The notes beneath the pieces are model-generated. The model was not told the DNA's origin. It did not search any database and saw only the letters and a program-made list of their open reading frames with translations. Shown in pieces: positions 44,501 through 51,823 of a DNA stretch of 64,000 nt. A program made the translations under genes and the position numbers. This stretch comes from Oasisia sp. SBJ-2009 (lineage: Eukaryota > Annelida > Polychaeta > Sabellida > Siboglinidae), in the NCBI GenBank assembly GCA_964017155.1, contig OZ024866.1, positions 20,446,826 to 20,510,825 on the forward strand, written 5' to 3'. Position 1 is the stretch's first letter. The number at the start of each line of letters is the position of its first letter.

Positions 44501-47500
44501 AAAAAAAAAATGTTATAAAAAATTAAGCGTAATATTATTGATAACTGCTGTATTTTCACTCTGTCGCATTTTTATTACAATAAAATCGTGCATGGATTTT
44601 AACTGTAAAATTCGGATTTTCATGATGTGAAAGATTTGATGTGATATGTTGAAATATATTTATGCAGTGTACTTTTTAAGCAGGAAGGATTGAGCGATGC
44701 TCTACGTTACTGGAGTAGTTTTGGTGTTTCACTTGTATTCAGACAACCAATATTTGTTTCCTCATCAATACCAACAAACATGATTGAAACGATTAACACT
44801 GAACTTTGTGAACAGTAGAAATATTCCCCAATTTTTGTCCGGTTTTCAAGTAACACATTTGTTGAGAACACATTATGGAAGATTGCGAGTAGGTGTGTTG
44901 TGCACTGTGTTGCCCATATGTGCTGCTTGCAGGCTATGATGACCTCGGGGGACAGAGTGGAGATTTCGGCAAGGCGTACGGTAGTGGCGTGACACAGGGT
45001 CAGAGCAAGGCATCAGGAGTTGGCTCACGTGAGTGCAAACTGTACATTGGCACAGATTACAATCATAACCATAATCATGTTTTTTTTACCCCAAGTAGGT
45101 ACACAAATTGTTCATTTTGTTCATCAATTTAGTGTGTGTATGTTCATACAGGCATGTAGACACACTGGTCGTTTCATGTTCACATACTGTTGGATAATAC
45201 ACACAATCACGTGTAATATTGTAACAAAAAAGAAACAATCCTAATTTCATGGTGACACTGAAATGATCTGTGAATCTGGAAATTTTGAAATGACTAAGGT
45301 TTCATTGTCGTCACTGATCCTGTCTGCCTGGGTCACGATCTGAATTATTCACGGACCTTTGTCAAGCTTTATATCAATTCACCAACAAGGTCCTTCCATA
45401 AAGTGATCAGTCATGTTTGACTGTTATCACTACTTGTACATGACGTCATACATCATGGTCTGACAAAAGGTTGTTTTTGTGATATAAACTTGCATATGAA
45501 ATAGTTGTGTAATCAGTGTGTTAGAATTGTTGTAGTGTAGTTTTTTAGATGATAGGAAATGAATTTATGACAAACATTCTACCCCTTTTAGCATCTTTGA
45601 AACTACATTTCAGAACAAGTGCATCACTATTCACTTCAGTGTAATGCCAGGTAGAATTTATAATGTTGATCATAATATGAGCAATCATAAGGAAGTGATA
45701 GAACAGGCCTAGCAGACTACATGTGGCCATGTTGTGAGAGGAACATCTGCTGTGTTTCAGTGAGTTCGTCAGCACAAGACATTGGTGGAGCGGGATCAGG
45801 CTACAACAAGGGGCATTCCCAGGTAGGGGCGACACCCTTTACCCTCACGCACACAGCGGGGTGCTTGCCGTGGTCTTAAAGGACAAAAAAAGACTACGGT
45901 TTCGCGTCATACACCTAATATAGTTTATACAAAGTAACAATTTCCACATATACTCAATTTTTTAACGTCAGCGGTTTACTCAGAATGTGACTTTAAAGTC
46001 TAAAATTCTAACGAAATCCACGATGGTCTAGACGCCGCCATAGGTGAAGGGTTAACTTGGCTTGGCCATTCAGCGCGCAGCATTCTATGTCTCTGCTGAA
46101 GCCGGTCAGCTTCCTGTGACGTTGTTAAGGGTCAACAACTTCGAGTCTTCGATAGTTCGTTCAGTTGGCGTGACATCTAGCAGCTGCTTATAGACGTATA
46201 TCTAAATCTGTGGTTAAATCTATGGTAAACTTTAGTAATTATGCCATACTGTTCGGCATATGGTTGCAATAATAGTTGAAACAACCGGTAGTATTGAAGC
46301 AATGGATTCACGTTGGTGATTTGCGGGCGTACTGTTTGGAATCCCTCCAGTCCAAGTACAGTTCACTTTGCTCGGTCCATTTTGAGGAGAAATGCTTTGA
46401 AGTAGACATGTATCATCAGTTGATGGGATGATTTCAGCGATAACAATAATAGACAACTTTATATTTACCGTCATCAGCATGTCACGCGCGTTGCCGAGTT
46501 GCAGCCATTTCATGACAACAGCCAAACCCCATGCAGGGAATCTACGAGGGGAGCCGCTCACCGTCGTGACGTCATTCTTCGTCTAAGATGGAGTTGCGCA
46601 TAGTATTTGGATGGCTGGGTGTTCGAAAATATTTTTCTGGTAAACCGCTGGCGTTAAAAAATTCAGTATATGTGGAAATTGTTACTTTATATTAACTCAA
46701 TTAGGTGTATGCCATGAAACAGTTAACTTTTTTTGTCCTTTAATACATCTGACTTTTGGTGTCTAGGTTCGAATCCTGCCGTTTTTGTACCATGTGTGAG
46801 GTGTCTGTGTCCTCCCTCCACATTGCTCCGGACCAGTCAGCTGTGTGACTGAATACCTGGCTATAGACAGTGGTGGATGTGTGTGGGTGATTGTAGTGTT
46901 TGTGTTGTAATTGCAGAAAGTGAAAGTTGGACATGCTGATTAGAAACATGATGTGTTTTTGTAAATGAGTTACCTCTCAACAAATTGTTATCCATATATT
47001 TAGTTTAATATAAGGAGAAAACAAAAACGTTTATTGAGAGGTAACTAATTTACTAAATAACATGAACTAAGAAACTGTATCAGTACGTTCGAAGATGACG
47101 TATTTTGTTGATGTTACTTTGAGGTGATTGTCATTGGTGTGTGATGTGCTTGCAGCCCTACGATAAGCCAGGGTTCCATGCCGGTACCCCGCCCCCATTC
47201 AACCTACCCTTAGCGACGGGTTCTCAAGCCGCACCCCTCGGCGCTCCGACTGGCTACGGCGCCCCCTACATGTCCATGGTGCCGCACCAGCCTCACTCTC
47301 AGATGCTGCATCATCACATGCAACAGGTGAGGGCCTCGTCTGAGACTGGGGCTCGTGTAGTCTTGGAATAACACATTTTGTGTGAATAATACCACCTGTG
47401 TGTTAGAGAGGGGCAGGGGGAGGGGAGGGGAGAGACAGACAGAGAGAGAGAGAGACAGAGAGAGAGAGACAGAGAGAGAGAGAGACAGAGAGGGAGACAG

Positions 47501-47769
47501 AGAGACAGAGAGGGAGACAGAGAGACAGAGAGAGAGACAGAGAGAGAGACAGAGAGAGAGGCAGAGGCAGGCAGAGGCAGGCAGAGGCAGGCAGAGAGGC
47601 AGGCAGGTTTGTTGGGAGAAAAACTGGACGTCAAAACAAAAGATGATTATAATGGCCTGCATTTCGGCCAGTCATAAGACTCGTGGAAACCTGGGCAGTT
47701 ATTTTCAACTCGTATACAGAGTAATGGATTAATATGGTTTGCAGTGAGTCATAAGTGCGCATGTTTTAG

Positions 47770-47818
<49 letters not shown>

Positions 47819-47999
47819 GACACCTAAACCAGGTAGAGGTGACTTGTGCAAGTGCAGATGTACTTACATTATGTGACTGAATTTGTGGTTCTTGCAGGAC
47901 TCGACAGGGGGCAGCAGTCGCAGCTCGCAGCAGTCGGCCACGCAGCCAAAGCCGGGCGTCGCTAAGAGCTACAGCACTGGCTACTGGGGTGGCAACTAG
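19082..47999 (+). CDS. UBAP2L: UBAP2/UBAP2L/lingerer orthologue, 24 coding exons, 1,283 aa
   Basis: Complete gene. Coding exons: 19082-19189, 20464-20544, 20966-21076, 21938-22130, 23207-23320, 23761-23794, 24299-24423, 24852-24904, 25404-25696, 27747-27915, 28761-28949, 29574-29725, 30330-30549, 34727-34814, 35543-36472, 37197-37285, 37812-37883, 38800-38890, 43744-43958, 44344-44437, 44933-45028, 45761-45822, 47156-47326, 47898-47999. All have AG/GT boundaries, the phases join, and the total is 3,852 nt. In order the protein has a UBA-like domain (residues 40-100), an Arg/Gly-rich region (160-215), an IDTWTNET/DWAAEDW segment, the family motif KIPASAVEMPG (about 490-500), a long Ser/Tyr/Gln-rich region, KAPPNLPPGVPP, PFLNATIPPGYY, and a C-terminus with GFHAGTPPPFNLP and PHQPHSQMLHHHMQQ. 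These match the vertebrate UBAP2/UBAP2L order, and the length is like fly lingerer and a little longer than human UBAP2L. Family members bind RNA and act in stress granules and translation. The start is the first of two tandem ATGs after an in-exon 5' UTR. One small exon could still be missed, but joined phases argue against it. Confidence 0.93.
19321..19790. mobile_element. MITE with about 45-bp terminal inverted repeats
   Basis: The left end starts AAGGCCGACTTCGATTGAGC, followed by TACGCGAGTTACTCGCGTAACCC. The right end, read in complement, starts TTAGGCCGACTTCGATTGAG, followed by CTATGCGAGTAACTCGCGTAACCC. The 470-bp body contains extra ACTCGAG/CTCGAGT words and no ORF. The target site is unclear (TA or TAA). 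It sits in the intron after coding exon 1. Confidence 0.8.
20464..21076 (+). other. UBAP2L: UBAP2L coding exons 2-3: UBA-like domain
   Basis: Exon 2 (20464-20544) encodes ATAEQMRIAQMTSG and continues to KKKINQ. Exon 3 (20966-21076) encodes IVELTGRTADDALVALHDSD and continues LNGAVEQLLE. Together they form the three-helix UBA-like fold (residues 40-100) with the usual alternation of hydrophobic positions and the D-x-x-x-A-V-E-x-L-L ending. UBA-like folds typically bind ubiquitin; whether this one does is not shown by sequence. Both exons are in phase 0. Confidence 0.9.
21938..23794 (+). other. UBAP2L: UBAP2L coding exons 4-6: basic and RGG region
   Basis: Exon 4 (21938-22130) encodes GEWKEAGKKKKN through RGDRGAPPRFRG. 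Exon 5 (23207-23320) encodes alternating Arg-Asp then RGRGRGQGGRG. Exon 6 is a 34-nt miniexon (23761-23794) encoding GIGRGGRGGRG. RGG repeats are the RNA-binding, arginine-methylated part of UBAP2L-type proteins (family knowledge). The 34-nt exon could be skipped or included, and because its length is not a multiple of 3 skipping would shift the frame. The intron at 23395-23537 carries an (AC)n array. Confidence 0.88.
23395..23537. repeat. (ACGC)/(ACTCAC)/(AC)n array in UBAP2L intron
   Basis: An impure CACGCA and TCACAC start passes into pure AC repeats (about 23478-23537) in the intron between exons 5 and 6. Confidence 0.95.
24299..25696 (+). other. UBAP2L: UBAP2L coding exons 7-9
   Basis: Exon 7 (24299-24423) encodes GPQIDTWTNETAENAEKDD and has a weak acceptor (GTGTTGAG/G), chosen because it keeps the frame. 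Exon 8 (24852-24904) encodes AWSDIASEDWAAEDWTGT. Exon 9 (25404-25696) encodes LTESKVFTAS, then a Ser/Thr/Gln-rich stretch ending NSLGRNSVGHR. The tryptophan-rich acidic segment followed by S-K-V/I-F-T-A-S is diagnostic for UBAP2 proteins. Confidence 0.85.
26121..27310 (+). repeat. 56-bp tandem array carrying copies of the exon 10 splice acceptor
   Basis: About 20 head-to-tail copies of a 56-bp unit. Each contains GGAACTGTGGTGTTTCAG followed by AGTGAACCTG. The same acceptor sequence, followed by AGTGGACCTGTGT, begins coding exon 10 at 27747, and one further copy lies at about 27655-27702. The unit therefore spans the end of the intron and the first bases of the exon. Copies differ by single substitutions (GTATAC/GTGTAC/GTATTC) and the first copies are more degenerate. 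A SINE (27311-27646) separates the main array from the last copies. Confidence 0.95.
27311..27646 (-). mobile_element. tRNA-derived SINE, reverse orientation
   Basis: In complement, the sequence from 27646 downward starts GGGGAGCGGTGGTCGTGCGG, then TAGAGCGCC, an anticodon-like CTGTCAA, and a B box GGTTCAATCC near 27590-27581. This is a tRNA-like head with A and B boxes (Pol III internal promoter). A roughly 250-nt tRNA-unrelated body follows, ending in a GAAGAAGATGAGAAG-like tail at 27311-27330. CAGTC on both sides may be the target duplication. It interrupts the 56-bp array just before exon 10. Confidence 0.8.
27747..28949 (+). other. UBAP2L: UBAP2L coding exons 10-11
   Basis: Exon 10 (27747-27915) encodes VDLCEIFAKTAEASSQDQEF through REATETIKNAVG, matching the FLEQFKTAQAL-type segment of UBAP2L. 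Its donor is the weak GTCAGT. Exon 11 (28761-28949) encodes IGSSQTRSPTQQ, a Gln-rich stretch, and KLPPPSK. The exon 10 start repeats the acceptor of the upstream array, but only this copy continues in the conserved frame. Confidence 0.85.
29574..30549 (+). other. UBAP2L: UBAP2L coding exons 12-13: conserved SKIP-VEMPG motif
   Basis: Exon 12 (29574-29725) starts IPASAVEMPGAMNYRVDVQF. Joined to the end of exon 11 it gives SKIPASAVEMPG, the best conserved short motif of the family (UBAP2-specific Pfam domain, from memory DUF3697). Exon 13 (30330-30549) is Ser/Met/Pro-rich and ends GVRHTK. Exon 12 ends in phase 2 and exon 13 in phase 0. Confidence 0.88.
30698..30990 (+). mobile_element. CAGGGC-type MITE, copy b (+)
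   Basis: About 290 bp starting CAGGGCTTATGCAGGATG. It contains AATTATTGCCAGTCACA, CACCATTTACGATCACTTTC and CATAACTAACAATATCTATG, and ends in CCGTCCAGATGACGGGTGGA and an ATAAAGCTATG-type end. A partial copy of the 3' half (copy a) lies directly upstream at about 30605-30690. Related copies are at 31030-31318, 34821-35128, 41979-42279 and 63085-63168. Confidence 0.85.
31030..31318 (-). mobile_element. CAGGGC-type MITE, copy c (-)
   Basis: The same family as 30698-30990 in opposite orientation, beginning with a diverged TAGCTTTAGGCAG end and finishing with AGCCCTG. With copy b it forms an inverted pair about 40 bp apart within UBAP2L intron 13. Confidence 0.85.
31569..31579. repeat. Poly-C run in intron 13
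   Basis: A C-homopolymer of roughly a dozen bases in otherwise unremarkable intron sequence (31320-31980). Confidence 0.8.
31983..34356 (+). mobile_element. 5'-truncated non-LTR retrotransposon (CR1/L2-like) in UBAP2L intron 13
   Basis: From about 31983 the frame encodes the linker between endonuclease and reverse transcriptase (LAYLPFMQ, then NPWLSRGL). The reverse-transcriptase domain follows (32599-33714), with KVIPVFKSGD and NYRPISLLS, motif A GVFIDLKKAFDTVDH, motif B GVPQGSILGPVLFILYIND, motif C FADDTSIF, and KFLGVIID. The ORF2 C-terminus at 33582-34100 ends IHVWNGLESNI and LQQFKKSLKS. A 3' UTR and an ATTC-type tandem tail (about 34338-34356) close it. The endonuclease and ORF1 are missing. 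Three frame breaks lie near 32170, 32530 and 33580, the first two in A homopolymers. Inserted in the sense orientation of the host gene. Jockey/CR1/L2 group membership is judged by eye. Confidence 0.9.
34528..34720. repeat. 24-bp tandem repeat next to exon 14 acceptor
   Basis: About 8 copies of a unit reading TCATTATAATGACGTGTCTT plus TGTG. It includes the palindrome TCATTATAATGA and a TGACGTG half-CRE. The array ends 6 bp before the acceptor CTTCAG of exon 14. Confidence 0.93.
34727..34814 (+). other. UBAP2L: UBAP2L coding exon 14 with NAGNAG acceptor
   Basis: Encodes QMPPPHESFPSSQQADNTSY and continues to QRPTQQS. The acceptor is CTTCAGCAG, so splicing could include or drop one Gln codon. 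The donor CAG/GTGAGC at 34815 is followed within about 6 bp by a MITE. Confidence 0.85.
34821..35128 (-). mobile_element. CAGGGC-type MITE, copy d (-)
   Basis: It starts CACAGCTTTATGTAGAGACT directly after the exon 14 donor and ends ATAAAGCCCTG. Same family as copies b, c and e. Confidence 0.85.
35543..36472 (+). other. UBAP2L: UBAP2L coding exon 15: long Ser/Tyr/Gln-rich region
   Basis: The largest exon (930 nt, 310 aa, residues 644-953). It is dominated by Ser, Tyr, Gln, Gly and Thr with many SSY, SYQ and NQS words, then SADKLSDSLSKMAVNDLG (a short amphipathic-looking segment) and Thr/Ser runs. The composition is prion-like low complexity. The donor CCA/GTATGT at 36473 is chosen because it joins in phase to KAPPNLPPGVPP, as in vertebrate UBAP2L. 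The frame stays open 155 nt past it. Confidence 0.9.
36600..36684. repeat. 14-bp tandem repeat after exon 15
   Basis: About six copies of ACAGCCCATGACGC with AA/AC variants at the start of intron 15. Confidence 0.88.
37197..38890 (+). other. UBAP2L: UBAP2L coding exons 16-18
   Basis: Exon 16 (37197-37285) encodes KAPPNLPPGVPPVISHNYYQ and then PGAMPFAAF. Exon 17 (37812-37883) encodes NLLPQPTMYTYEEIQLLQQR and then LTGV. Exon 18 (38800-38890) encodes PGYYDMQLQPPTTLTAARDH and then AGLSGVPPYT. The proline/tyrosine-rich order matches UBAP2L (KAPPNLPPGVPP, then YDDLQMLQTRF, then YYSIPF). Confidence 0.9.
39901..41028. mobile_element. Kolobok-like DNA transposon, copy 1 (TTAA-flanked, THAP fragment)
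   Basis: TTAA (39901-39904) is followed by AGGACAAAAA and a long inverted repeat of about 110 bp including CATACACCTAATAGAGTT, AACAATTTCCACATATACTC and AGCGGTTTACT. The complement of the same sequence ends at TGTCCT/TTAA (41025-41028). Inside, MAYGCSNRNFDLSFFSFP at 40269-40322 matches the start of a THAP zinc finger (C, G-C-x-N, then SFFSFP). TTAA target plus THAP domain is the signature of Kolobok transposons (established knowledge). The coding region is gone, and a foldback element (40374-40781) is inserted. It lies in UBAP2L intron 18. Confidence 0.85.
40374..40781. mobile_element. Foldback element nested in Kolobok copy 1
   Basis: The ends are exact complements: GCAGTTTAGGCCCGCACCTCG on the left and CGAGGTGCGGGCCTAAACTGC on the right. 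The arms of about 150 bp are near-complementary (GCCTGAAATCGATCAAAATG against CATTTTGATCGATTTCAGGC, and GCAGGGCGTATCTACTACAC against GTGTAGTAGATACGCCCTGC). The loop at about 40530-40610 is short. It is absent from the second Kolobok copy, so it is a later insertion. Confidence 0.85.
41320..41650 (+). mobile_element. Dispersed repeat family A, copy 2
   Basis: Matches 18363-18690 over its whole length, same orientation (shared CCCACCCCAGTTTGAAGATG, GGCTGAAATCAC and GATTTCA end). It lies in UBAP2L intron 18, directly before another MITE. Confidence 0.75.
41654..41972. mobile_element. MITE with GGTTGCCACT ends
   Basis: It starts GGTTGCCACTGG and ends GAGTGGCAACC. The body repeats TCAGGGAAA/GTCGGGGAAA-type words about ten times. 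Ends of this type occur in hAT-like non-autonomous elements. No ORF. Confidence 0.65.
41979..42279 (+). mobile_element. CAGGGC-type MITE, copy e (+)
   Basis: It starts CAGGGCTTTATGCAGGATC and ends ATAAAGCTATGCCCTG, so both ends carry CAGGGC in inverted orientation. This is the most complete copy and defines a length of about 300 bp. It lies only 6 bp after the preceding MITE. Confidence 0.88.
42945..43095 (+). mobile_element. Possible decayed tRNA-derived SINE
   Basis: GGTAGCTTAGTGGTAGACTG resembles a tRNA A box and TTGTTCTAATCC, 30 bp further, a degenerate B box. It is followed by AGTTCACTCAGATGT, as in SINE bodies. Decayed, so the family is unknown. Confidence 0.45.
43440..43685. repeat. 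21-bp T/G-rich tandem repeat near exon 19 acceptor
   Basis: About 11 copies of GTTGGTGACACTTGGTTTCTG with TTTGTG and TTTGCG variants. The array stops about 58 bp before the exon 19 acceptor (43743). The frames over it (WFVVGDT repeats) are not coding. Confidence 0.93.
43744..45822 (+). other. UBAP2L: UBAP2L coding exons 19-22
   Basis: Exon 19 (43744-43958) encodes GDAGKLGRVDAPSP, a polyglutamine run of about 13, and PFLNATIPPGYYNYYAPGG, matching the TFLNPALPPGYSY region of human UBAP2L. Exon 20 (44344-44437) encodes VPSVTNATHGG through GMYGSHPYGT. Exon 21 (44933-45028) encodes YDDLGGQSGDFGKAYGSG. Exon 22 (45761-45822) encodes SSSAQDIGGAGSGYNKGHSQ. The Q codons mix CAA and CAG. Confidence 0.88.
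45876..46743. mobile_element. Kolobok-like DNA transposon, copy 2 (TTAA-flanked, THAP fragment)
   Basis: TTAA (45876-45879) then AGGACAAAAA, with the same roughly 110-bp terminal inverted repeats as 39901-41028 and a closing TTTGTCCT/TTAA at 46740-46743. Inside, from 46241, MPYCSAYGCNNS followed by a stop, and later CSVHFEEKCFE at about 46352-46384, are the first and last parts of a THAP zinc finger (C2-C-H pattern). The rest of the transposase is missing. It lies in UBAP2L intron 22, 53 bp after the exon 22 donor. Confidence 0.87.
46755..46900 (+). mobile_element. SINE fragment with B box
   Basis: GGTTCGAATCC at about 46766-46776 is a canonical Pol III B box. It is followed by a body with ATTGCTCCGGACCAGTCAGC and GAATACCTGGCTATAGACAG. 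The A box is missing, probably cut by the adjacent Kolobok element. Confidence 0.55.
47403..47610. repeat. (GA)/(GACAGA)n array in intron 23
   Basis: GAGAGACAGA-type purine-rich repeat turning into GCAGAGGCAG units at the end. Confidence 0.93.
47766..47828. repeat. (TA)n flanked by inverted arms
   Basis: TTTAGGTGTGTCTATA, a TA run of about 35 bp, then TATAGACAGACACCTAAA. The arms are complementary apart from one TG dinucleotide, so it can form a long hairpin 70 bp before the last exon. Confidence 0.85.
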
Positions 48000-48866
48000 A
48001 GCGTTGTCACGGAAACAACATCAGTAACCCTTTATCTTGGTACCCGCCCCTTCTTTGTGTAAGATCTGTAGTCAGTTGCGTGTGGTTGTTTGTTTAAAGA
48101 GAGATATTACTATGAGAGCCATGTGCTTTGCTGGCCTCGCTCAGACTGCTGGCATGTGTTCGCCGACACTTGCCACGCAGGAGCATAACTGAGCGGTGGT
48201 CGATTTCGCGTCTCACATGGGCTGATACGGGCGCGTGATCGACGCCCCGTAGTGTTGGGCGAACTCGATACGCCACAACCGTCGATCGCTGGTAGCTGCC
48301 CGGCGCTGACAGATCTGGTTCACTTGTTATCGATGTTGGATGCTTATGGTGACAGTGCTGTTTTATTCAAGTTAAACATTTCTCCGATTGCTGTTAGTTG
48401 ACTGTCCGCCAAACACACGGAAATAGATTATTTTCGAGCAAATCGTATGTACAAAAAGAGGAACCGGCATTGGGACGTATTCGGTGCGCCGCCGCTGCTA
48501 ATTCAGATGCGTTTCAGTTGTATTTAGACAGTATCGTGTACAGTTTAATAGATACTTTTGTCATTGTCTTTGTCTATTGTGCCGAGACTCGCGTTTGGAT
48601 TACAGCCACCACGGCCAGCGTCTCTCTTTCTCGCTGGGCACTGCTGCTTTGTTTCTTTATTGTATTGATAACATTGTGTATAGTCGTTAGCAGTAGCAGT
48701 CATTTAAACTACTACAATTACTATTGTATTGATAACCTTGGACGTTTGACGACGGGAATGGCGTCAATTTTGTTGACTTGCTGTCTGTTATTCGCATATA
48801 TAGCATGGGTACAAGTACGTCGTGTTTGATCATATGTAACTGTAATAAAAGATTAAAACTACAATT
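48000..48866 (+). other. UBAP2L: UBAP2L 3' UTR and poly(A) signal
   Basis: No ORF similarity. The first AATAAA in sense is at 48844-48849, followed by a T/G-rich region from 48880, so cleavage near 48865 is likely. Confidence 0.65.
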
Positions 48867-48934
48867 TCCCCCACAATGTGCGCCTTTGTGTGTTGCTTCA
48901 GCGTGAGGAGTCCATTGAATTTAGGTTGCTTGAT

Positions 48935-49456
48935 TTAAAGTCAGTCAGTGAGAGGTTCACAGTATTAACTTTATACATATCTATATTGGTTGTGCCTAGT
49001 AATTGTGCACAAAGATCGTTAATAAACAATTAGTTATAGTTTAATGGTATCAAAAACATGCTGTCTTAGATTCAGGGCGCTGCTATCTTGACTTATACGC
49101 CAGTGACGTAAGCCAAGTCGTTTACGTCACTGGCGCATTGTTGAAAAAGGCAAGGATTGGCGGAATCTTTGCTAATAATTGTGATAGTGACGTAAGCGAC
49201 GTACTGGATACATCAAAATACCATTGGACATTCGTGGGATGTTCGAATGTGCATGCGCCAGTGACATAAGCAGTTTACGTCCCTGGTCCATGTCTCAAGA
49301 TGGCAGCGTCCTGAATCCAACAGTGTTTCTTGTACAATTATACTAAAATTAATTGTTTATTAACAATCTTTGTGCACAATTACTATGCACAACCAGTATA
49401 TTATACAGTTGTACGTAAATGCTGTGAATCTCTCACTAACTGGGGTATCTCTTTAA
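48935..49456. mobile_element. TTAA-flanked MITE with long inverted repeats
   Basis: TTAA (48935-48938) then AGTCAGTCAGTGAGAGGTTCAC. The complement of TTAAAGAGATACCCCAGTTA, then GTGAGAGATTCAC, closes at 49456. The arms of about 170 bp are diverged complements (TTGTGCACAAAGATCGTTAATA against TATTAACAATCTTTGTGCAC, and TCAGGGCGCTGCTATCTTGA against TCAAGATGGCAGCGTCCTGA). The centre contains several ACGTCACTGGCGCA/GACGTAAGC words, also in inverted pairs. No ORF. The TTAA target suggests Kolobok or piggyBac mobilisation. Confidence 0.8.
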
Positions 49457-51339
49457 TATTGCAAACTGTTCAACAGTAGTTGACTTGCTGTATCTTCCCA
49501 TCCACTGCATTCATGTACAATTTCCAGTAGATTACTTGTGATTTAAAATATGTACAAAATAAGGCATGTTGGAAGCAATGTTTTAAAGTAAAGCTTATAT
49601 AGCGCAATTATCTACACGAATGCACATTTTGGCCCAATAAACTATGTACTATCTATGCACATTTTGGTCCAATAAACTGTTATTTACACAAATGTACATT
49701 TTGGCCCCAGTAAACAATGTTTAGACTACATAGATGTATGTTTTGGTACAGGCTCATCGTTTGTTCACATGCAAAGCATTTCTTGTCATGGTTACCAATA
49801 TGCAGATGAGTTGATCTTTCTATAACTTTCACATTGTTTAAAGAACATCATAATGATTGACGTCAGGATGAAAAAAAATCGTTTAGTTAGCAGCTGATGG
49901 GAGGAATGAACTAAGGCGGACACACAGCAGCAGTAGGCAATACGTTTATTCCAAGGCATGGCTGATTGACAGGCAAACAAGTTTACTAACAAACAGTGGA
50001 GAATATTGATATCAACAATGTAGACTACAAAAAGCAACATTTGCTTATCTTCCTCGATCACAGAATTGTTCATTAGTACAGCGATTGTATCGGATACAAA
50101 ACCCATGCATACAGAAAAACAGTTATTTTCTTGTCGACAGATGTTTACTTTTGTACTGTAAGGTTATGACGATTTTATAAAATAAGTCTAGATCTCATAA
50201 ATATGTATTGATGTCAGCCACACGTGATATAACTGTAAGCCCATGTTATTGAGTAGGGCCCTTAAATCATATCACCCACCTTTTATGCAATTTACCAATT
50301 TGAAACTTTCTGCATAACACGAAACTTTCTGTATAACACATTTTTCGTTTTCTCACCAATATATTAGAACAGTGAATTTAATCTAAATACAACGTTAGAC
50401 CTTTCTGATAAATAAAGCACATAGTTCGCCATGTAGAACGGATGAGGTTCATTGGTTTACATTCGCCTGTTTGTAAAACAACTCTGTCGAGGGAAGAAGA
50501 ATGTGGATAGTACGAGGCCACAGGTGATCCTGTTGAACATGCGTAAACAAAAGCTAGATACATTTACATCACAGCAATTCCTTATACCATGGTACGTTCG
50601 CGTAGAAAAACAACACAGTAGTATATCATGAAGCCGTTCGCTACTCCATCGTGTAGATCGATATTTGACTAACGTCAACCTGCTGCACCATTCATGTCTG
50701 GGACCACCCACTGTGTCCCAAGGACTAGTAAATAAAAAAGCAGTTGCCACCAGTGCAAACGTACAACGCGTGGCAGAAAGTTAGTTCAAGACGCAGCTGG
50801 GATTTATCGCAAGGGCACGTCATTGGAGGGGGGCACGCCTCCGCTCCGCAACTAATATAATACAACTAACAACAGTCGCCAGTATCGGCATGATGCTTCG
50901 AGACACCAAGCACAACGTAAGCCAGTAGGTAGTAGCGTGTGTAGTGTAAAGTGTGTAGACAGTACGCGTCAAAAATGACTAGATTCCTAGAAATTAATAC
51001 TTATAGCCAGGTGCGGGACCCACAACTACAGCTACGTGGCCAACCCATCACGTGTGTCAACCAGGTTCTTGACATGGCCCCTGGCTACTGTGGGATGTCC
51101 ACAGCAAGCAGTTCCACAGAGCTACACAATATTTAGCAGCAGTATCCACACTGCAGCTGTGGTTGACTTGGTAAATTTTTTTTGCGAATGTTAACCACAA
51201 AATTACTTAACTCAGTCCGAGTCGGTCCGAAAACTTTCTTAGACCCATGTGTAATAACCACACCACTGCCACACACTGGACAATCTGATTGCCCCAGATC
51301 ATGTGACTAATGCTTTCTTACGTTGTACAATGCCGTGGT
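49457..51339. other. Intergenic spacer between convergent genes
   Basis: No coding similarity. Three direct CACATTTTGG(C/T)CCA-containing units occur at 49622-49710. A tttatt (AATAAA in complement) at 49945 is another possible - strand end. Part of this stretch may be 3' UTR of the MAP1 gene. Confidence 0.45.
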
Positions 51340-51823
51340 TTTATTTCAACGACACACATTAACTGAATTACCAAGGCATCTGGCTGCGAGCTATGTTGAT
51401 GTCATGTTTCGATGATACAATTACAATACAATTACCAATATAAATTATTTACACAGCGCTGTCAGACCGATAAATGCACAACGACTGTTTTCGAGTGACA
51501 ACGTTCGTTCTTATCAGCTGAGGATCGTTCAGCCAAATGACTCGAGACACGGCCCGGCACGGCGCTCACACACGTCAAGTTATCTTAGATATATTATTTA
51601 CTTGTTTTCCCCACAATATCGAAGGCGAGAAGCGTTCTACAATGTCTACGTAATGTCAGTCGATGCATTGTCAAACACGACATCATGTCCTTGTAGGCAT
51701 GGCGTCTTCAACAACACTGTCCAACGTCTTGATTGATCTCGGCTGGCCTGTCTGTGCCACAGACGCAGGAGCGATTGGTCTAGACATCGAACTCGCGACA
51801 ATGGCCGACTCTTGGGGCACAAT
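51340..51823 (-). other. futsch: Candidate MAP1 3' UTR with poly(A) signal
   Basis: On the - strand after the stop at 51824 the nearest AATAAA is the complement of 51340-51345. A second candidate lies at 49945-49950, so the true end is uncertain. Confidence 0.4.

Larger units (their letters stand above)
47156..47999 (+). other. UBAP2L: UBAP2L coding exons 23-24: C-terminus
   Basis: Exon 23 (47156-47326) encodes PYDKPGFHAGTPPPFNLPLA through VPHQPHSQMLHHHMQQ, nearly the vertebrate GFHSGTP/FNLP/HQQPHSQILHHHLQQ. Exon 24 (47898-47999) encodes DSTGGSSRSSQQS through STGYWGGN and stop TAG at 47997-47999, like the SYSWGAN end of UBAP2L. Confidence 0.93.
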
